This document shows positions 14,375-23,168 of a stretch of 41,334 bases of DNA, one piece after another (positions within the stretch are counted from its first letter, which is position 1; the number at the start of each line of letters is the position of its first letter). The stretch comes from JALJPB01 sp034111045 (GTDB lineage: Bacteria > Pseudomonadota > Gammaproteobacteria > Enterobacterales > Alteromonadaceae): contig JAWUYA010000027.1 of the NCBI GenBank assembly GCA_034111045.1, forward strand, positions 1 to 41,334. The letters are read 5' to 3'. The position numbers were made by a program, and so were the translations under genes. The notes below the pieces were generated by a model that was not told where the DNA came from, made no database searches, and saw nothing but the letters and a program-made list of their open reading frames with translations.

Positions 14375-15214
14375 TCATTTAATTAAATGAGCGGCATGAA
14401 AACGTAGATGTTCTTCAATAAAACTGGCGATAAAGAAGTAACTGTGATCATAGCCTTGATGATAGTTCAACGCCAATGGATAGCCATTTACCTTCGCTGC
14501 GGCTGCCAACACCTCTGGCTTTAACTGCTCGGTGAGAAAGTTATCCGACTGACCTTGGTCTACTTTCGCTGGCACAAACTGTTTGGCCTGTCGCATTAGT
14601 TCGCTCGCATCGTAACTTTTCCAAGTCTCTTTATCTTGACCTAAATAGGCACTAAACGCTTTTTGTCCCCAAGGACAATTCATCGGATTAGTGATCGGGC
14701 TAAATGCCGACATTGAGCAATACCTTTGTGGGTTTTTCATTGCTATAGTTAAAGCGCCGTGCCCCCCCATTGAGTGCCCCGCTATTGAGCGTTTGTTAGA
14801 GACCGGAAATATTGACTCAATTATTTCAGGGAGTTCATTGACCACATAATCGTACATTTGAAAATGACGATCCCAAGGTGGCTGGCTAGCATTGACATAA
14901 AATCCAGCACCTTGTCCTAAATCATAGCTGTCATCATTAGCGACGTCATCACCGCGAGGACTGGTATCAGGAGCCACAATAGCTATGCCTAATTCGGCAG
15001 CAAGACGAAAAGCCCCCGCTTTTTGCATAAAGTTTTCCTCCGTGCATGTGAGTCCTGAAAGCCAGTATAATACTGGCACATGCTTGGCACTTGATGCCTG
15101 TGGTGGCAAGTAAATAGCAAAGTTCATCTTGCAGTTTAACGTTGTAGACTGGTGGCTATATTGTTTATGCCAACCACCAAAGCATTTGTTTGCACTTGTA
15201 ATTTTTATTGTCAT
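14375..15214 (-). CDS. fghA: S-formylglutathione hydrolase
   Basis: A 279-residue alpha/beta hydrolase, normal for the family. It hydrolyses S-formylglutathione to formate and glutathione, the second step of glutathione-dependent formaldehyde removal in the cytoplasm. The nucleophile is S148 in the elbow GHSMGG, with the family signature SIAGHSMGGHGALT. The oxyanion region is LSGLTCTEENF (52-62), and the histidine lies near the C-terminus in GYDHSYFF. It is 58 bases downstream of frmA on the same strand, so the two form an operon in pathway order. No formaldehyde-sensing regulator such as FrmR is visible in the window. Confidence 0.95.
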   Translation of the reverse strand: MTIKITSANKCFGGWHKQYSHQSTTLNCKMNFAIYLPPQASSAKHVPVLYWLSGLTCTEENFMQKAGAFRLAAELGIAIVAPDTSPRGDDVANDDSYDLGQGAGFYVNASQPPWDRHFQMYDYVVNELPEIIESIFPVSNKRSIAGHSMGGHGALTIAMKNPQRYCSMSAFSPITNPMNCPWGQKAFSAYLGQDKETWKSYDASELMRQAKQFVPAKVDQGQSDNFLTEQLKPEVLAAAAKVNGYPLALNYHQGYDHSYFFIASFIEEHLRFHAAHLIK

Positions 15215-15272
15215 CTTGATACCTTAAGCTGGGCTTCGTGTAGTAATTTTTTACGTTAGAGCGCGCCAACTA

Positions 15273-16403
15273 TTATTTGTCAAAATGAATAACACTGCGA
15301 ATACTTTCACCTTTGTGCATCAATTCAAATGATTTATTAATATCTTCCAACGCCATGGTATGGGTAATAAAGTCACTTAATTTAAATTCGCCTTGTAGGT
15401 ATCGTTCAACATAATCAGGTAATTCAGTGCGGCCTTTGACACCACCAAATGCGGTTCCACGCCATACACGGCCGGTAACCAATTGAAAGGGACGCGTCGA
15501 TATTTCTTGTCCTGCGCCAGCAACACCAATAATTATCGATTCACCCCAACCTTTGTGACAACACTCCAAGGCAGAGCGCATTAGATTGACGTTGCCAATA
15601 CACTCAAAGGAATAATCAACACCACCATCGGTTAATTCAACGATCACCTCTTGAATCGGTTTGTCATGGTTTTTTGGATTAATGAAATCTGTCGCACCTA
15701 ACTTTTTAGCGAGTTCAAATTTACTTTCGTTAATATCGATGGCAATAATACGGCTGGCTTTGGCCATGGTCGCGCCGATAACTGCAGAAAGGCCAATACC
15801 ACCAAGACCAAAGATAGCAACCGTTGCACCTTCTTCAACTTTGGCGGTGTTCATTACTGCACCAATACCTGTAGTAACACCACAGCCTAGTAAGCAAACC
15901 TCTTTTAATGGGGCGTTTTTATTGACTTTCGCTAATGAAATCTCGGGTAATACCGTATATTGTGAAAACGTTGAACACCCCATATAATGAAATATAGGCA
16001 CGCCATCTTTATAAAAGCGGGTTGTCCCATCAGGCATTAACCCCTTACCTTGAGTTTCTCGGATTTTTTGACAGAGATTAGTTTTACCTGATAAACAAAA
16101 TTTACATTCACCACACTCAGGTGTGTATAAAGGAATCACATGATCTCCTACCTTAACACTCGTTACTCCTTCACCCACTTGTTCAACAATACCGCCTCCT
16201 TCATGGCCTAAAATCACAGGAAAAATACCTTCAGGGTCCTCGCCTGATAAAGTAAAAGCGTCAGTATGACATACGCCTGAGGCGATCACTTTAACTAAGA
16301 CTTCACCTTTGCGAGGCAGCATCACATCAATTTCTTCTATAGATAATGGTTGGTTTGGGCCCCAAGCAATGGCGGCTTTTGATTTAATAAATTGATCTGT
16401 CAT
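15273..16403 (-). CDS. frmA: S-(hydroxymethyl)glutathione dehydrogenase, class III alcohol dehydrogenase
   Basis: A 376-residue zinc-dependent dehydrogenase. It oxidises S-hydroxymethylglutathione, the spontaneous adduct of formaldehyde and glutathione, to S-formylglutathione with NAD+, and can also reduce S-nitrosoglutathione. Catalytic zinc ligands are C45 (SGVCHTD) and H67 with E68 (GHEGGG). The structural zinc cluster is CGECKFC followed by CQ, about residues 96-110. The NAD-binding motif is GLGGIGLSAV (about 199-208). It is the first gene of the frmA-fghA pair. Equivalent names are adhC and flhA. Confidence 0.96.
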   Translation of the reverse strand: MTDQFIKSKAAIAWGPNQPLSIEEIDVMLPRKGEVLVKVIASGVCHTDAFTLSGEDPEGIFPVILGHEGGGIVEQVGEGVTSVKVGDHVIPLYTPECGECKFCLSGKTNLCQKIRETQGKGLMPDGTTRFYKDGVPIFHYMGCSTFSQYTVLPEISLAKVNKNAPLKEVCLLGCGVTTGIGAVMNTAKVEEGATVAIFGLGGIGLSAVIGATMAKASRIIAIDINESKFELAKKLGATDFINPKNHDKPIQEVIVELTDGGVDYSFECIGNVNLMRSALECCHKGWGESIIIGVAGAGQEISTRPFQLVTGRVWRGTAFGGVKGRTELPDYVERYLQGEFKLSDFITHTMALEDINKSFELMHKGESIRSVIHFDK

Positions 16404-16476
16404 TTTAATCCCATTGTTAAGTTAGTGGTGCTTTATTGCTTTTTTTTAGCCAAAATCACCCATCGATATTAAGACA

Positions 16477-17001
16477 CTAAGATAAGGTAGCAACCGCAAG
16501 CTTTAAGGCCTGAAGTAAAGCTTTATTTCGTAATACCTGTTTGTCACTATTAAAGTTATCATAAAAACTTGGTACCGATAAGGTAGCTTTAACATCACCA
16601 GCAAAATAGGGTGCAGAGTTTTTAGCCGCAGCTAATACACTGCCGGCTCCACCAGGGCCAGGAGAAGTTGATAATAATACCATAGGTTTGTTTTGAAAAA
16701 GCTTTTGATCGATGCGTGACGTCCAATCGAATAGATTCTTATAAGCGGCGGTATAAAAGCCGTTATGCTCGGCAAAAGAAATAATAATGGCATCCGCTTG
16801 GCCTAATTTTGCAAAGAAATTTTTCGCTGGTTCAGGCTGGCCTATTTCGCGCTCTTTATCTTCGCTAAACAGTGGCATCTCAAAATCATTGAGGTCTACT
16901 ATTTCGATATCAGCGCCCTCCACCAATGAGGCCGCATAAGTGGCTAATTGTTTGTTAATAGATGTAGAACTACTGCTCGCGGCAAATGCTAATAATTTCA
17001 T
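16477..17001 (-). CDS. NADPH-dependent FMN reductase-like flavoprotein
   Basis: A 174-residue flavodoxin-fold protein of the NADPH-dependent FMN reductase family (ChrR/YieF/ArsH-like). The phosphate-binding loop is AASSSSTSINKQLA near the N-terminus, the middle carries the flavin-contact segment SFAEHNGFYTAAYKNLFDW, and later STSPGPGGAGS. These enzymes reduce quinones, flavins or metal ions in the cytoplasm. The start at 17001 is preferred over an upstream ATG at 17034 because AGGA lies 6 bases before it and the protein then begins at the first beta strand (MKLLAFA). It shares orientation with frmA, 73 bases upstream of it, and could belong to the same unit. The substrate cannot be told. Confidence 0.88.
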   Translation of the reverse strand: MKLLAFAASSSSTSINKQLATYAASLVEGADIEIVDLNDFEMPLFSEDKEREIGQPEPAKNFFAKLGQADAIIISFAEHNGFYTAAYKNLFDWTSRIDQKLFQNKPMVLLSTSPGPGGAGSVLAAAKNSAPYFAGDVKATLSVPSFYDNFNSDKQVLRNKALLQALKLAVATLS

Positions 17002-17280
17002 GATATTCCTCAAAATAGTGATTTTTATATGCACAACACATCATTCATTTGCACTCGGTGTGCGTTGACTTAATCAGCTGCAACTCAACCAATGGCAGTG
17101 TATATTAATACTTGAAAAAAGAATACTCAGCGACCAAACAATACCCTATTGCATATAATCGCTAATACTCAACGAGTTACTGTCGATGTGGGGTATTCAA
17201 TTCGTCAGCATTTATCACCAAAAGTTGGGTTATTTATCCTGTATTGGTGGTCAATCTAGCCAAATATTATTGTATACCGA

Positions 17281-17760
17281 TTACAATAAAAATTGATCTT
17301 CAATAGGGTGAAACATCGAAGCTGCATTAATCAATGAATTAGCCGTCAAGGCCTTCACACCATAAACCTCAGACCTCACACCGTAATCATTGATGACTTT
17401 ATTAATTAATAAATCGAAATCACCATCACCTGATAACAAAATCACCGTATCAACCGTTTTAGCAACCTCCATGATATCAATCGTGATCCCGACATCCCAA
17501 TCACCCTTCGCCGAGCCATCACGACGTTGAATATAGGGTTTAAGCTTAACGTCAAAACCAATATGCTTTAACGCTTTTTGAAACTTATGTTGCGCATCAT
17601 CATTTCGCTGAATGGCATAAGCGTTGGCCGTCACTATCTCACCTTGCTGACTAATATGTTGCCAAAATTGTCGGTAATTAAACTGGCGCTCAAAGGTATC
17701 ACGTGTGGTGTAGTAGATGTTTTGAACATCAACAAATATCGCTATCTTTTGCAAAATCAA
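17281..17760 (-). CDS. NYN-domain (LabA/DUF88 type) protein, putative ribonuclease
   Basis: A 159-residue single-domain protein of the PIN-like NYN family. The acidic metal-binding residues are all present: D11 in IFVDVQNIYY, D87 and D89 in KGDWDVG, and D112 and D114 in LSGDGDFDLL. The family includes LabA of cyanobacteria, and the fold predicts metal-dependent RNA cleavage, although few bacterial members have been tested. It stands alone, with 246 bases of nothing recognisable downstream and a 450-base gap upstream. Confidence 0.88.
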   Translation of the reverse strand: MILQKIAIFVDVQNIYYTTRDTFERQFNYRQFWQHISQQGEIVTANAYAIQRNDDAQHKFQKALKHIGFDVKLKPYIQRRDGSAKGDWDVGITIDIMEVAKTVDTVILLSGDGDFDLLINKVINDYGVRSEVYGVKALTANSLINAASMFHPIEDQFLL

Positions 17761-17940
17761 CTCCTAGAAAGTTAAGGCTATGTATCAATAAGGATTAAAG
17801 TGGCTTTTATGTTGTTTATAAAACATGCTGTTAAGAGAGTAAAAACCAGTATCTAAAAGCCTTTACGGTGATGATACGACTTCTGCAACCTATGTTCAAA
17901 CGGCGTCATATTTATCGTGCTTAGGTGAAAAAGTCATCCA

Positions 17941-17970
17941 AACATTATCGTTACCATTAACGATAATGTT
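17941..17970. repeat. Perfect 13-bp inverted repeat before plsB
   Basis: AACATTATCGTTA (17941-17953) and TAACGATAATGTT (17958-17970) flank CCAT. There is no T-run on either side, so it is not a standard terminator. The 450-base gap 17761-18210 otherwise holds only broken frames. Confidence 0.5.
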
Positions 17971-18099
17971 GCCTCGCATAATCCTCGGGGTCAACCAGTA
18001 AAAAACGTTTGTAATGACCACTCAAATAATACAATAAATCAAGCAGCGTCAACCACTACAAAACCATGACTGCAGATCAGGCCGTACTAGATCCAATAA

Positions 18100-18204
18100 G
18101 CCAACAGTGCTTTATATCAAGTAAAAAATCTCGACGAAATGGCGGTGTTTGTAGCAAAATTTAATACAAAAATGCTAGAATGGATGCTCCATAAATTTGA
18201 GTGA
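18100..18204 (+). pseudogene. Possible gene tail directly before plsB
   Basis: Thirty-four sense codons from a stop to TGA, ending 6 bases before the plsB ATG. The peptide (LYQVKNLDEMAVFVAKFN, then TKMLEWMLHKFE) looks like a genuine amphipathic C-terminus. The only in-frame ATG (18139) would give 21 residues. A different frame just upstream (from about 18066) also looks coding, suggesting a frameshifted gene. It could alternatively be a short leader peptide coupled to plsB. Confidence 0.3.
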
Positions 18205-18210
18205 AACAAC

Positions 18211-20664
18211 ATGTTAGCATTGCGTTCTATATTCTATTTGTTATTAAAATTTCCTATTCAATTATTAGTACGTTGTAAAATTGTTCCCGACACTCCCTTT
18301 AAAACACACAGTGATAAAACACAACCTAGCGATAACCAACCTATATTTTATGTGGTTCGTCATCAATCAGCTAGTGATTTATTGACATTACAAAAAGCCT
18401 GTAAACAAAAAAAACTGCCTGACCCATTGAGCAACGTTAATATTAATGGCCAATTATTTCCTCGGACATTTTGTCTAGAAAAGCCAAGCTCATTATTTTC
18501 ATTGCCTCAACCAAGTAAAACATCAGCAATCACCCAGGGAGCTGCACTCCTTAATCAACATACCTTATCAACAACGTTAGATGCGCAATTAATTCCAGCC
18601 AACATGATTTGGGGTCGAAAACCCACTAAAGAAAAACGTAATGCCAGCGTCGGTACTGTACTTGCCGATCAAGAATCACCTAATATGTTACGTAAGTTTT
18701 TCATTGTCTTATTTTTAGGTCGTAATACCTTAGTGCGCTTTAGCGAGCCATTGTCATTTCGTTACATGGTTGAGCAACACGGAAGTAATGAAAAAGCGGC
18801 TCATAAATTAATGCGCATCACCCGATTTCATTTTCATCGCCAAACCATTGCAGCAAAAGGCCCTAGGTTAATGCATCGCAAACAAATGTTTCTCGCATTA
18901 TTTGCCAACCCTGCAGTTCGCCGCGTCATCACTGAAGAAGCAAAATCAAAAGCTATCAGTGAACAAGAAGCAAAAAAACAAGCACTTAAAATGATGACTG
19001 AAATTGCTGGAGACTACAGTGACGCAATTGTCCGTTTAGGTGAGCGAATCCTTCATTGGTTGTGGCATCGAGTCTATAGTGGAATTGAAGTAAAAAATGC
19101 TGATATGTTACGCACTTTGGCACAAGAGGGTCATGAAATTATTTATGTGCCTTGCCACCGTAGCCACATGGATTATTTATTACTGACCTATGTTATTTTC
19201 AATGAAGGGCTTGTCACCCCTCGCATTGCCGCAGGTATTAATTTAAATTTCTGGCCTGCAGGTCCTATTTTCAGAAAAGCGGGTGCTTTTTTCATTCGCA
19301 GAAGTTTTGCTGGCAACCGTTTATATTCAACCATTTTTCGAGAATACTTAGGGCTGTTATTTGAACGCGGTTATTCAGTAAAATATTACGCTGAAGGAGG
19401 TCGGAGCCGGACGGGGCGAATCCTGCCACCGAAAACAGGTATGTTGGCGATGACCATTCAAAGTTTGTTACGTGGTATCGATCGCCCTCTTACACTAGTG
19501 CCTGTTTATATTGGTTATGAACATGTGATGGAAGTGGGCACTTACCATAAAGAGCTCAGTGGTAGTCAAAAAAAGAAGGAATCTATTTTGGGTGTATTCA
19601 AAGCCATCCGTAATTTACGAAATTATGGTAAGGGCTTTGTTAATTTTGGCGAGCCTATCAATATCAATCAATTTTTAAATAAAGAAGTACCAGAGTGGAA
19701 AAATGACATTGATGAAATTGATCCTAAAAAACCAAACTGGCTAACGCCTACGGTTAACCTATTAGCGAATAATGTGATGACGGCAGTGAATCAATCCGCC
19801 GCATTAAATGGTGTTGCACTTGTTGCCCTAATTATTCACACCACAGACAACAAAGCTTTGTCACGGGTGGATCTTGAAGCCCAATTGAATTTCTTCTTAA
19901 TGATACAAAACCAAGCACCTTATAGTAAACAACTTACTATTCCTATGGAAAATGGCAGTGAGTTATTGGCTCATGTGATTACGCTAGGCAAAGTCACCGT
20001 TACTGAAGATAGTTTCGGAGACATTATTTCTTTAACCGCGTCAGCAGCACTTGAAATGCGCTATTACCGCAATAATATTTTACACGTTTATATTTTACCT
20101 GCCCTTATTTGTCGCCTATTAGAGCGAACGGCTAAAATAGCTAAAGAAGAATTATTAGTTAATGTGCAGCGTTTAATGCTCTTGATTAAAAACGACTTGT
20201 TTTTATGGCAATCAAAGGAGATCATTGAGCAACAAGTATCACAGACCATAACAGCGTTAATTCAAGCAGATATCGCCAAAGAAAGTAAGGCTGGCTTTAT
20301 CTCCATCACTGACAACACAGAGCAACGCTCAAAAGTTCGCGCCTTAGGTGAATGCGTTAATGAGACGATGCAGCGCTTCGCTATAATTACTTCATTAGTC
20401 AACCGTTTAGCGCCAGTGAGTAAAACAGAACTTGAAAATAAAGTGGTTGCCATTGCTAAACGTCTATCGGTCCTTAACAATATTAATGCGCCAGAGTTTA
20501 TTGATAACAAAGCCCAAGCGACACTCATTAATGCAATGAAAACCCAGGGTTATATCGGTATTAATGAGGAAGGAGAAATGGTCGCTAACTCTACGTTAGA
20601 ACATATTAGAGTGTTAGCCACTAAGCTAGTCGATCTTGAAGTACTGCAAAGTATCGCTAGATAA
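18211..20664 (+). CDS. plsB: Glycerol-3-phosphate acyltransferase PlsB
   Basis: An 817-residue inner-membrane-associated enzyme, near the 807 of E. coli. It transfers an acyl chain from acyl-ACP or acyl-CoA to the sn-1 position of glycerol 3-phosphate, the first step of phospholipid synthesis. The catalytic HX4D motif is H316RSHMD321. Block II (GAFFIRRSF) and block III (YYAEGGRSRTGR) bind glycerol 3-phosphate, and block IV (LVPVYIGYEHV) follows. There is no clear Shine-Dalgarno; a short frame ends 6 bases upstream. The gene is convergent with ubiA, the same neighbourhood as in E. coli. Confidence 0.97.
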   Translation: MLALRSIFYLLLKFPIQLLVRCKIVPDTPFKTHSDKTQPSDNQPIFYVVRHQSASDLLTLQKACKQKKLPDPLSNVNINGQLFPRTFCLEKPSSLFSLPQPSKTSAITQGAALLNQHTLSTTLDAQLIPANMIWGRKPTKEKRNASVGTVLADQESPNMLRKFFIVLFLGRNTLVRFSEPLSFRYMVEQHGSNEKAAHKLMRITRFHFHRQTIAAKGPRLMHRKQMFLALFANPAVRRVITEEAKSKAISEQEAKKQALKMMTEIAGDYSDAIVRLGERILHWLWHRVYSGIEVKNADMLRTLAQEGHEIIYVPCHRSHMDYLLLTYVIFNEGLVTPRIAAGINLNFWPAGPIFRKAGAFFIRRSFAGNRLYSTIFREYLGLLFERGYSVKYYAEGGRSRTGRILPPKTGMLAMTIQSLLRGIDRPLTLVPVYIGYEHVMEVGTYHKELSGSQKKKESILGVFKAIRNLRNYGKGFVNFGEPININQFLNKEVPEWKNDIDEIDPKKPNWLTPTVNLLANNVMTAVNQSAALNGVALVALIIHTTDNKALSRVDLEAQLNFFLMIQNQAPYSKQLTIPMENGSELLAHVITLGKVTVTEDSFGDIISLTASAALEMRYYRNNILHVYILPALICRLLERTAKIAKEELLVNVQRLMLLIKNDLFLWQSKEIIEQQVSQTITALIQADIAKESKAGFISITDNTEQRSKVRALGECVNETMQRFAIITSLVNRLAPVSKTELENKVVAIAKRLSVLNNINAPEFIDNKAQATLINAMKTQGYIGINEEGEMVANSTLEHIRVLATKLVDLEVLQSIAR

Positions 20665-20718
20665 CGTTATTGGTCAAACGAGACATGCTGGTTTTACTTG
20701 GTAGGGGCTCGCAACTGT

Positions 20719-21579
20719 TTATAATGACTCGATCAATATACCCATAAAAATCGCTAAACCAACAAAATGGTTATTCAAAAAAGCTTTAAAATACAGCTGA
20801 CGCTCTCGTCCAGCAATTAACATTTGCTGATAGCTAAATAAACCGCCAACAACAACTAAACTTAATTGATATGGCCAACCAAAGGCTAACAGTTCTCCTG
20901 CAGTAAACAACAAAGCCAATGTGGTTAACTGCAGAAAGCCGATAATTCTTGTGTCGTATTGACCAAACAGGATGGCCGTAGATTTCACCCCTATTCTTAG
21001 ATCATCGTCACGGTCAACCATGGCATACATAGTATCGTAAGCCACAGTCCATAATAAATTAGCACTAAATAGTAACCAAGCGACTAGCGGGATCTCACCT
21101 TTAACTTCGGCAAAAGCCATCATCATTCCCCAGCTAAAGGCGGCCCCTAATATAACTTGCGGTAAATGCGTTAAGCGCTTCATAAAAGGGTATATCATCG
21201 CTAAACCAATCGCTACTACCGATAAATAAATGGTATACCAACTTAAGGTTGATACCAAAACGACGGCAATACCGATCAAAAAACCAAATAAGTTAATGGC
21301 TTCTTGATTAGTCATCAAGCCAGAAATTAATGGTCTATGTTGAGTGCGCGCTACTTGTCCATCAACATGACGGTCAGCAAAATCATTGATCACACAACCG
21401 GCACTGCGCATAACCACAACGCCTAAGGTAAACACCACTAATAGATGTAAGTTAGGCCAGCCATCACATGCAATCCATAAAGCCCAATAAGTAGGCCATA
21501 ACAATAAATAAGTACCAATAGGCTTATCTAATCGAGTGATCTGCACAATAGCTTGCCATTTACTCAATGCACTAGCCAT
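20719..21579 (-). CDS. ubiA: 4-hydroxybenzoate polyprenyltransferase UbiA
   Basis: A 286-residue inner-membrane prenyltransferase. It attaches the polyprenyl side chain to 4-hydroxybenzoate, the second step of ubiquinone synthesis. Both aspartate-rich motifs that bind Mg-diphosphate are present: NDFADRHVD (about 65-73) and DTMYAMVDRDDD (about 182-193). Seven to nine hydrophobic helices are visible. Its start overlaps the end of ubiC by 8 bases, so the pair is translated together. The chain length of the isoprenoid is not evident from sequence. Confidence 0.96.
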   Translation of the reverse strand: MASALSKWQAIVQITRLDKPIGTYLLLWPTYWALWIACDGWPNLHLLVVFTLGVVVMRSAGCVINDFADRHVDGQVARTQHRPLISGLMTNQEAINLFGFLIGIAVVLVSTLSWYTIYLSVVAIGLAMIYPFMKRLTHLPQVILGAAFSWGMMMAFAEVKGEIPLVAWLLFSANLLWTVAYDTMYAMVDRDDDLRIGVKSTAILFGQYDTRIIGFLQLTTLALLFTAGELLAFGWPYQLSLVVVGGLFSYQQMLIAGRERQLYFKAFLNNHFVGLAIFMGILIESL

Positions 21580-22159
21580 TTTTATTCACTTCCTTTTGAT
21601 AAGCGAAGGCATGAGGCAAAAACACCTCAGCAACCATCAACGGTTTGTGATGCACAAAAAATAAAGAACTACGACCCCACATGGTAAATTCGGCTTCAAC
21701 ATCAATTGATAAACTTTTCACGAATTGTCCTACCGTACTATTTTGGTCAAATGTAGCTATTGTTAAATTTTTACGCTCAAGTGTCGGATTATTAAATAAT
21801 ACTTGCCCTAAAGGCTTATCACCAAGATCAGCAAGCTCTTGCTCTTCATCAGTTAACGTTGATAGCGGTAACAAACTACGGGCAAACACTTGCGGCACAT
21901 TATCACAATAAAGAAGGACTTCACGAGACAATACCTGTTGACCTACTTTAATCATGTCATTAGCTTCATGGCTTTGACATAATTCAATTTGCTGACCAAG
22001 CACTTCTACTCGAAATTCACGGCAATGACGTTTTAGTCTAGCGGTTAATGAACTCGGTTCAACTAGCCAATTGAGCAAATATTCCGAAATATTATATGTG
22101 GTTGGACATTGCCAATGGCAAATTAACCTGATTGGAAATAATGGGTGTTTTTGACTCAT
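21572..22159 (-). CDS. ubiC: Chorismate lyase UbiC
   Basis: A 195-residue cytoplasmic enzyme, longer than the roughly 165 of E. coli. It splits chorismate into pyruvate and 4-hydroxybenzoate, feeding UbiA. Recognisable family segments are the glycine-less N-terminal helix region, the central VLSREVLLYCDNVPQVFARSLLP block with the arginine that contacts the product, and the C-terminal segment WGRSSLFFVHHKPLMVAEVFLP with the catalytic glutamate. It is the first gene of the ubiCA operon. Similarity of this family is usually low, so the operon position is part of the evidence. Confidence 0.93.
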   Translation of the reverse strand: MSQKHPLFPIRLICHWQCPTTYNISEYLLNWLVEPSSLTARLKRHCREFRVEVLGQQIELCQSHEANDMIKVGQQVLSREVLLYCDNVPQVFARSLLPLSTLTDEEQELADLGDKPLGQVLFNNPTLERKNLTIATFDQNSTVGQFVKSLSIDVEAEFTMWGRSSLFFVHHKPLMVAEVFLPHAFAYQKEVNKNG

Positions 22160-22220
22160 AACCTAGCATGACTTATTGATAACGTGACTATCATAACAAG
22201 GTCTGAACCAAGATGTACAC

Positions 22221-22361
22221 CATTGCACTCAATCAAAGGGGTGCAATTATGTTTGATTGGTCATCACTTATTGGTAAATTTTATCTCGTGAGAGTCAAAC
22301 ATCACCTTACTATTTACTATGCTTAACTATCCATGTTTAAGCTATTCATTGCACTCAATCA
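22221..22361. repeat. Pair of 15-base direct repeats upstream of ubiC
   Basis: CATTGCACTCAATCA occurs at 22221-22235 and 22347-22361, 126 bases apart. Near the first copy TTGCAC and GTGCAA (22223-22228, 22241-22246) also form an inverted repeat. Possible tandem regulator sites for the divergent genes. The 506-base gap 22160-22665 otherwise contains a small frame and a CRP-like site, listed separately. Confidence 0.35.
22249..22326 (+). CDS. Possible 25-residue small protein
   Basis: An ATG 7 bases after AAAGGGG, a better ribosome binding site than most genes here have, followed by 25 codons. The peptide begins MFDWSSLIGKFYLVRVKHH and is basic and partly amphipathic. Too short for family assignment; may be chance. 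Confidence 0.18.
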   Translation: MFDWSSLIGKFYLVRVKHHLTIYYA

Positions 22362-22414
22362 TTGACCTTAACACTTAGAAAAAAGGCTACAGATGCAAGA
22401 ATGACAGACGGTGA

Positions 22415-22430
22415 TGTGACATAAGTCACT
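22415..22430. promoter_or_regulatory. CRP-like site
   Basis: TGTGACATAAGTCACT fits the CRP half-sites TGTGA and TCACA around six bases, with one mismatch at the last position. It is 236 bases before the fliL-like gene and 256 bases from the ubiC start, so the controlled promoter is uncertain. Confidence 0.35.
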
Positions 22431-22665
22431 ATTGAAAAAGGGTTAATGTTGTTGCCATTGTTGATGCAAAACACATATATTTTATTAGCAGAGATGACCT
22501 AGCTCTTAAGCCCTTCACAAACAACTCGGTTAATTTATCAAGATAATAATTTAACCACTTGATTTATAAATAAAAAAATAATTTAAAGAAATTTCCAGTA
22601 ATACATAGAAATCAGGTTATTATAAGGACATTATACTTATTCTTTTTAATAGACATTTATTCGTT

Positions 22666-23058
22666 ATGAAAATACCCTTAGTTTTATTGAGCTACTTATT
22701 ATTATTTTCTCAAGCATTTAATTCTGTCAAAGCAGCAGAATATGCTTACTTTGGCTTTGAACCGCAAATAGTGACCAACTATGTCGCCGTAAAAAAGAAG
22801 ATGGGCTATGTCAAATTAAGTGTTGAGTTAATGATTAATGGTCCTGAAAATTACGAACTAGTTGAGCATCATGCGCCACTTTTAAGGGATGCAATTATTA
22901 CCATTATCGGTAAACAAACAGAAGATAAAGTCAAGTCTATTAAAGGACGCGCTGAAATTTTACAACAATGTGAAGACAAAATAAAAAATTTATTAATGAG
23001 AGAAACAGGCAAACCTTTAATTAGTAAATTGTTATTTACTCAGTGGTTAGATAACTAA
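22666..23058 (+). CDS. FliL-like protein with a cleavable signal peptide
   Basis: A 130-residue protein. Residues 1-24 form a Sec signal peptide (hydrophobic PLVLLSYLLLFSQAF, likely cleavage near VKA-AEYA), unlike true FliL, which keeps its N-terminal helix as a membrane anchor. The rest matches the FliL C-terminal domain: YVAVKKKMGYVKLSVELMI (the strand with small residues), HHAPLLRDAIITIIGKQTED, and RAEILQQCEDKIKNLL. FliL stabilises stators around the flagellar motor, and its domain resembles stomatin. No flagellar gene is near; a periplasmic accessory role is possible. It stands alone with a large upstream gap. Confidence 0.75.
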   Translation: MKIPLVLLSYLLLFSQAFNSVKAAEYAYFGFEPQIVTNYVAVKKKMGYVKLSVELMINGPENYELVEHHAPLLRDAIITIIGKQTEDKVKSIKGRAEILQQCEDKIKNLLMRETGKPLISKLLFTQWLDN

Positions 23059-23168
23059 CAAAGGCTCTACCGAGATTTAACTGACCTTTGTCATTGCTTG
23101 CTACTTTCGTCTATAGCTACAGAGAAAGTCAACAGCACCAGCTAATAACGTCAGGCCTTAGTATAAAA

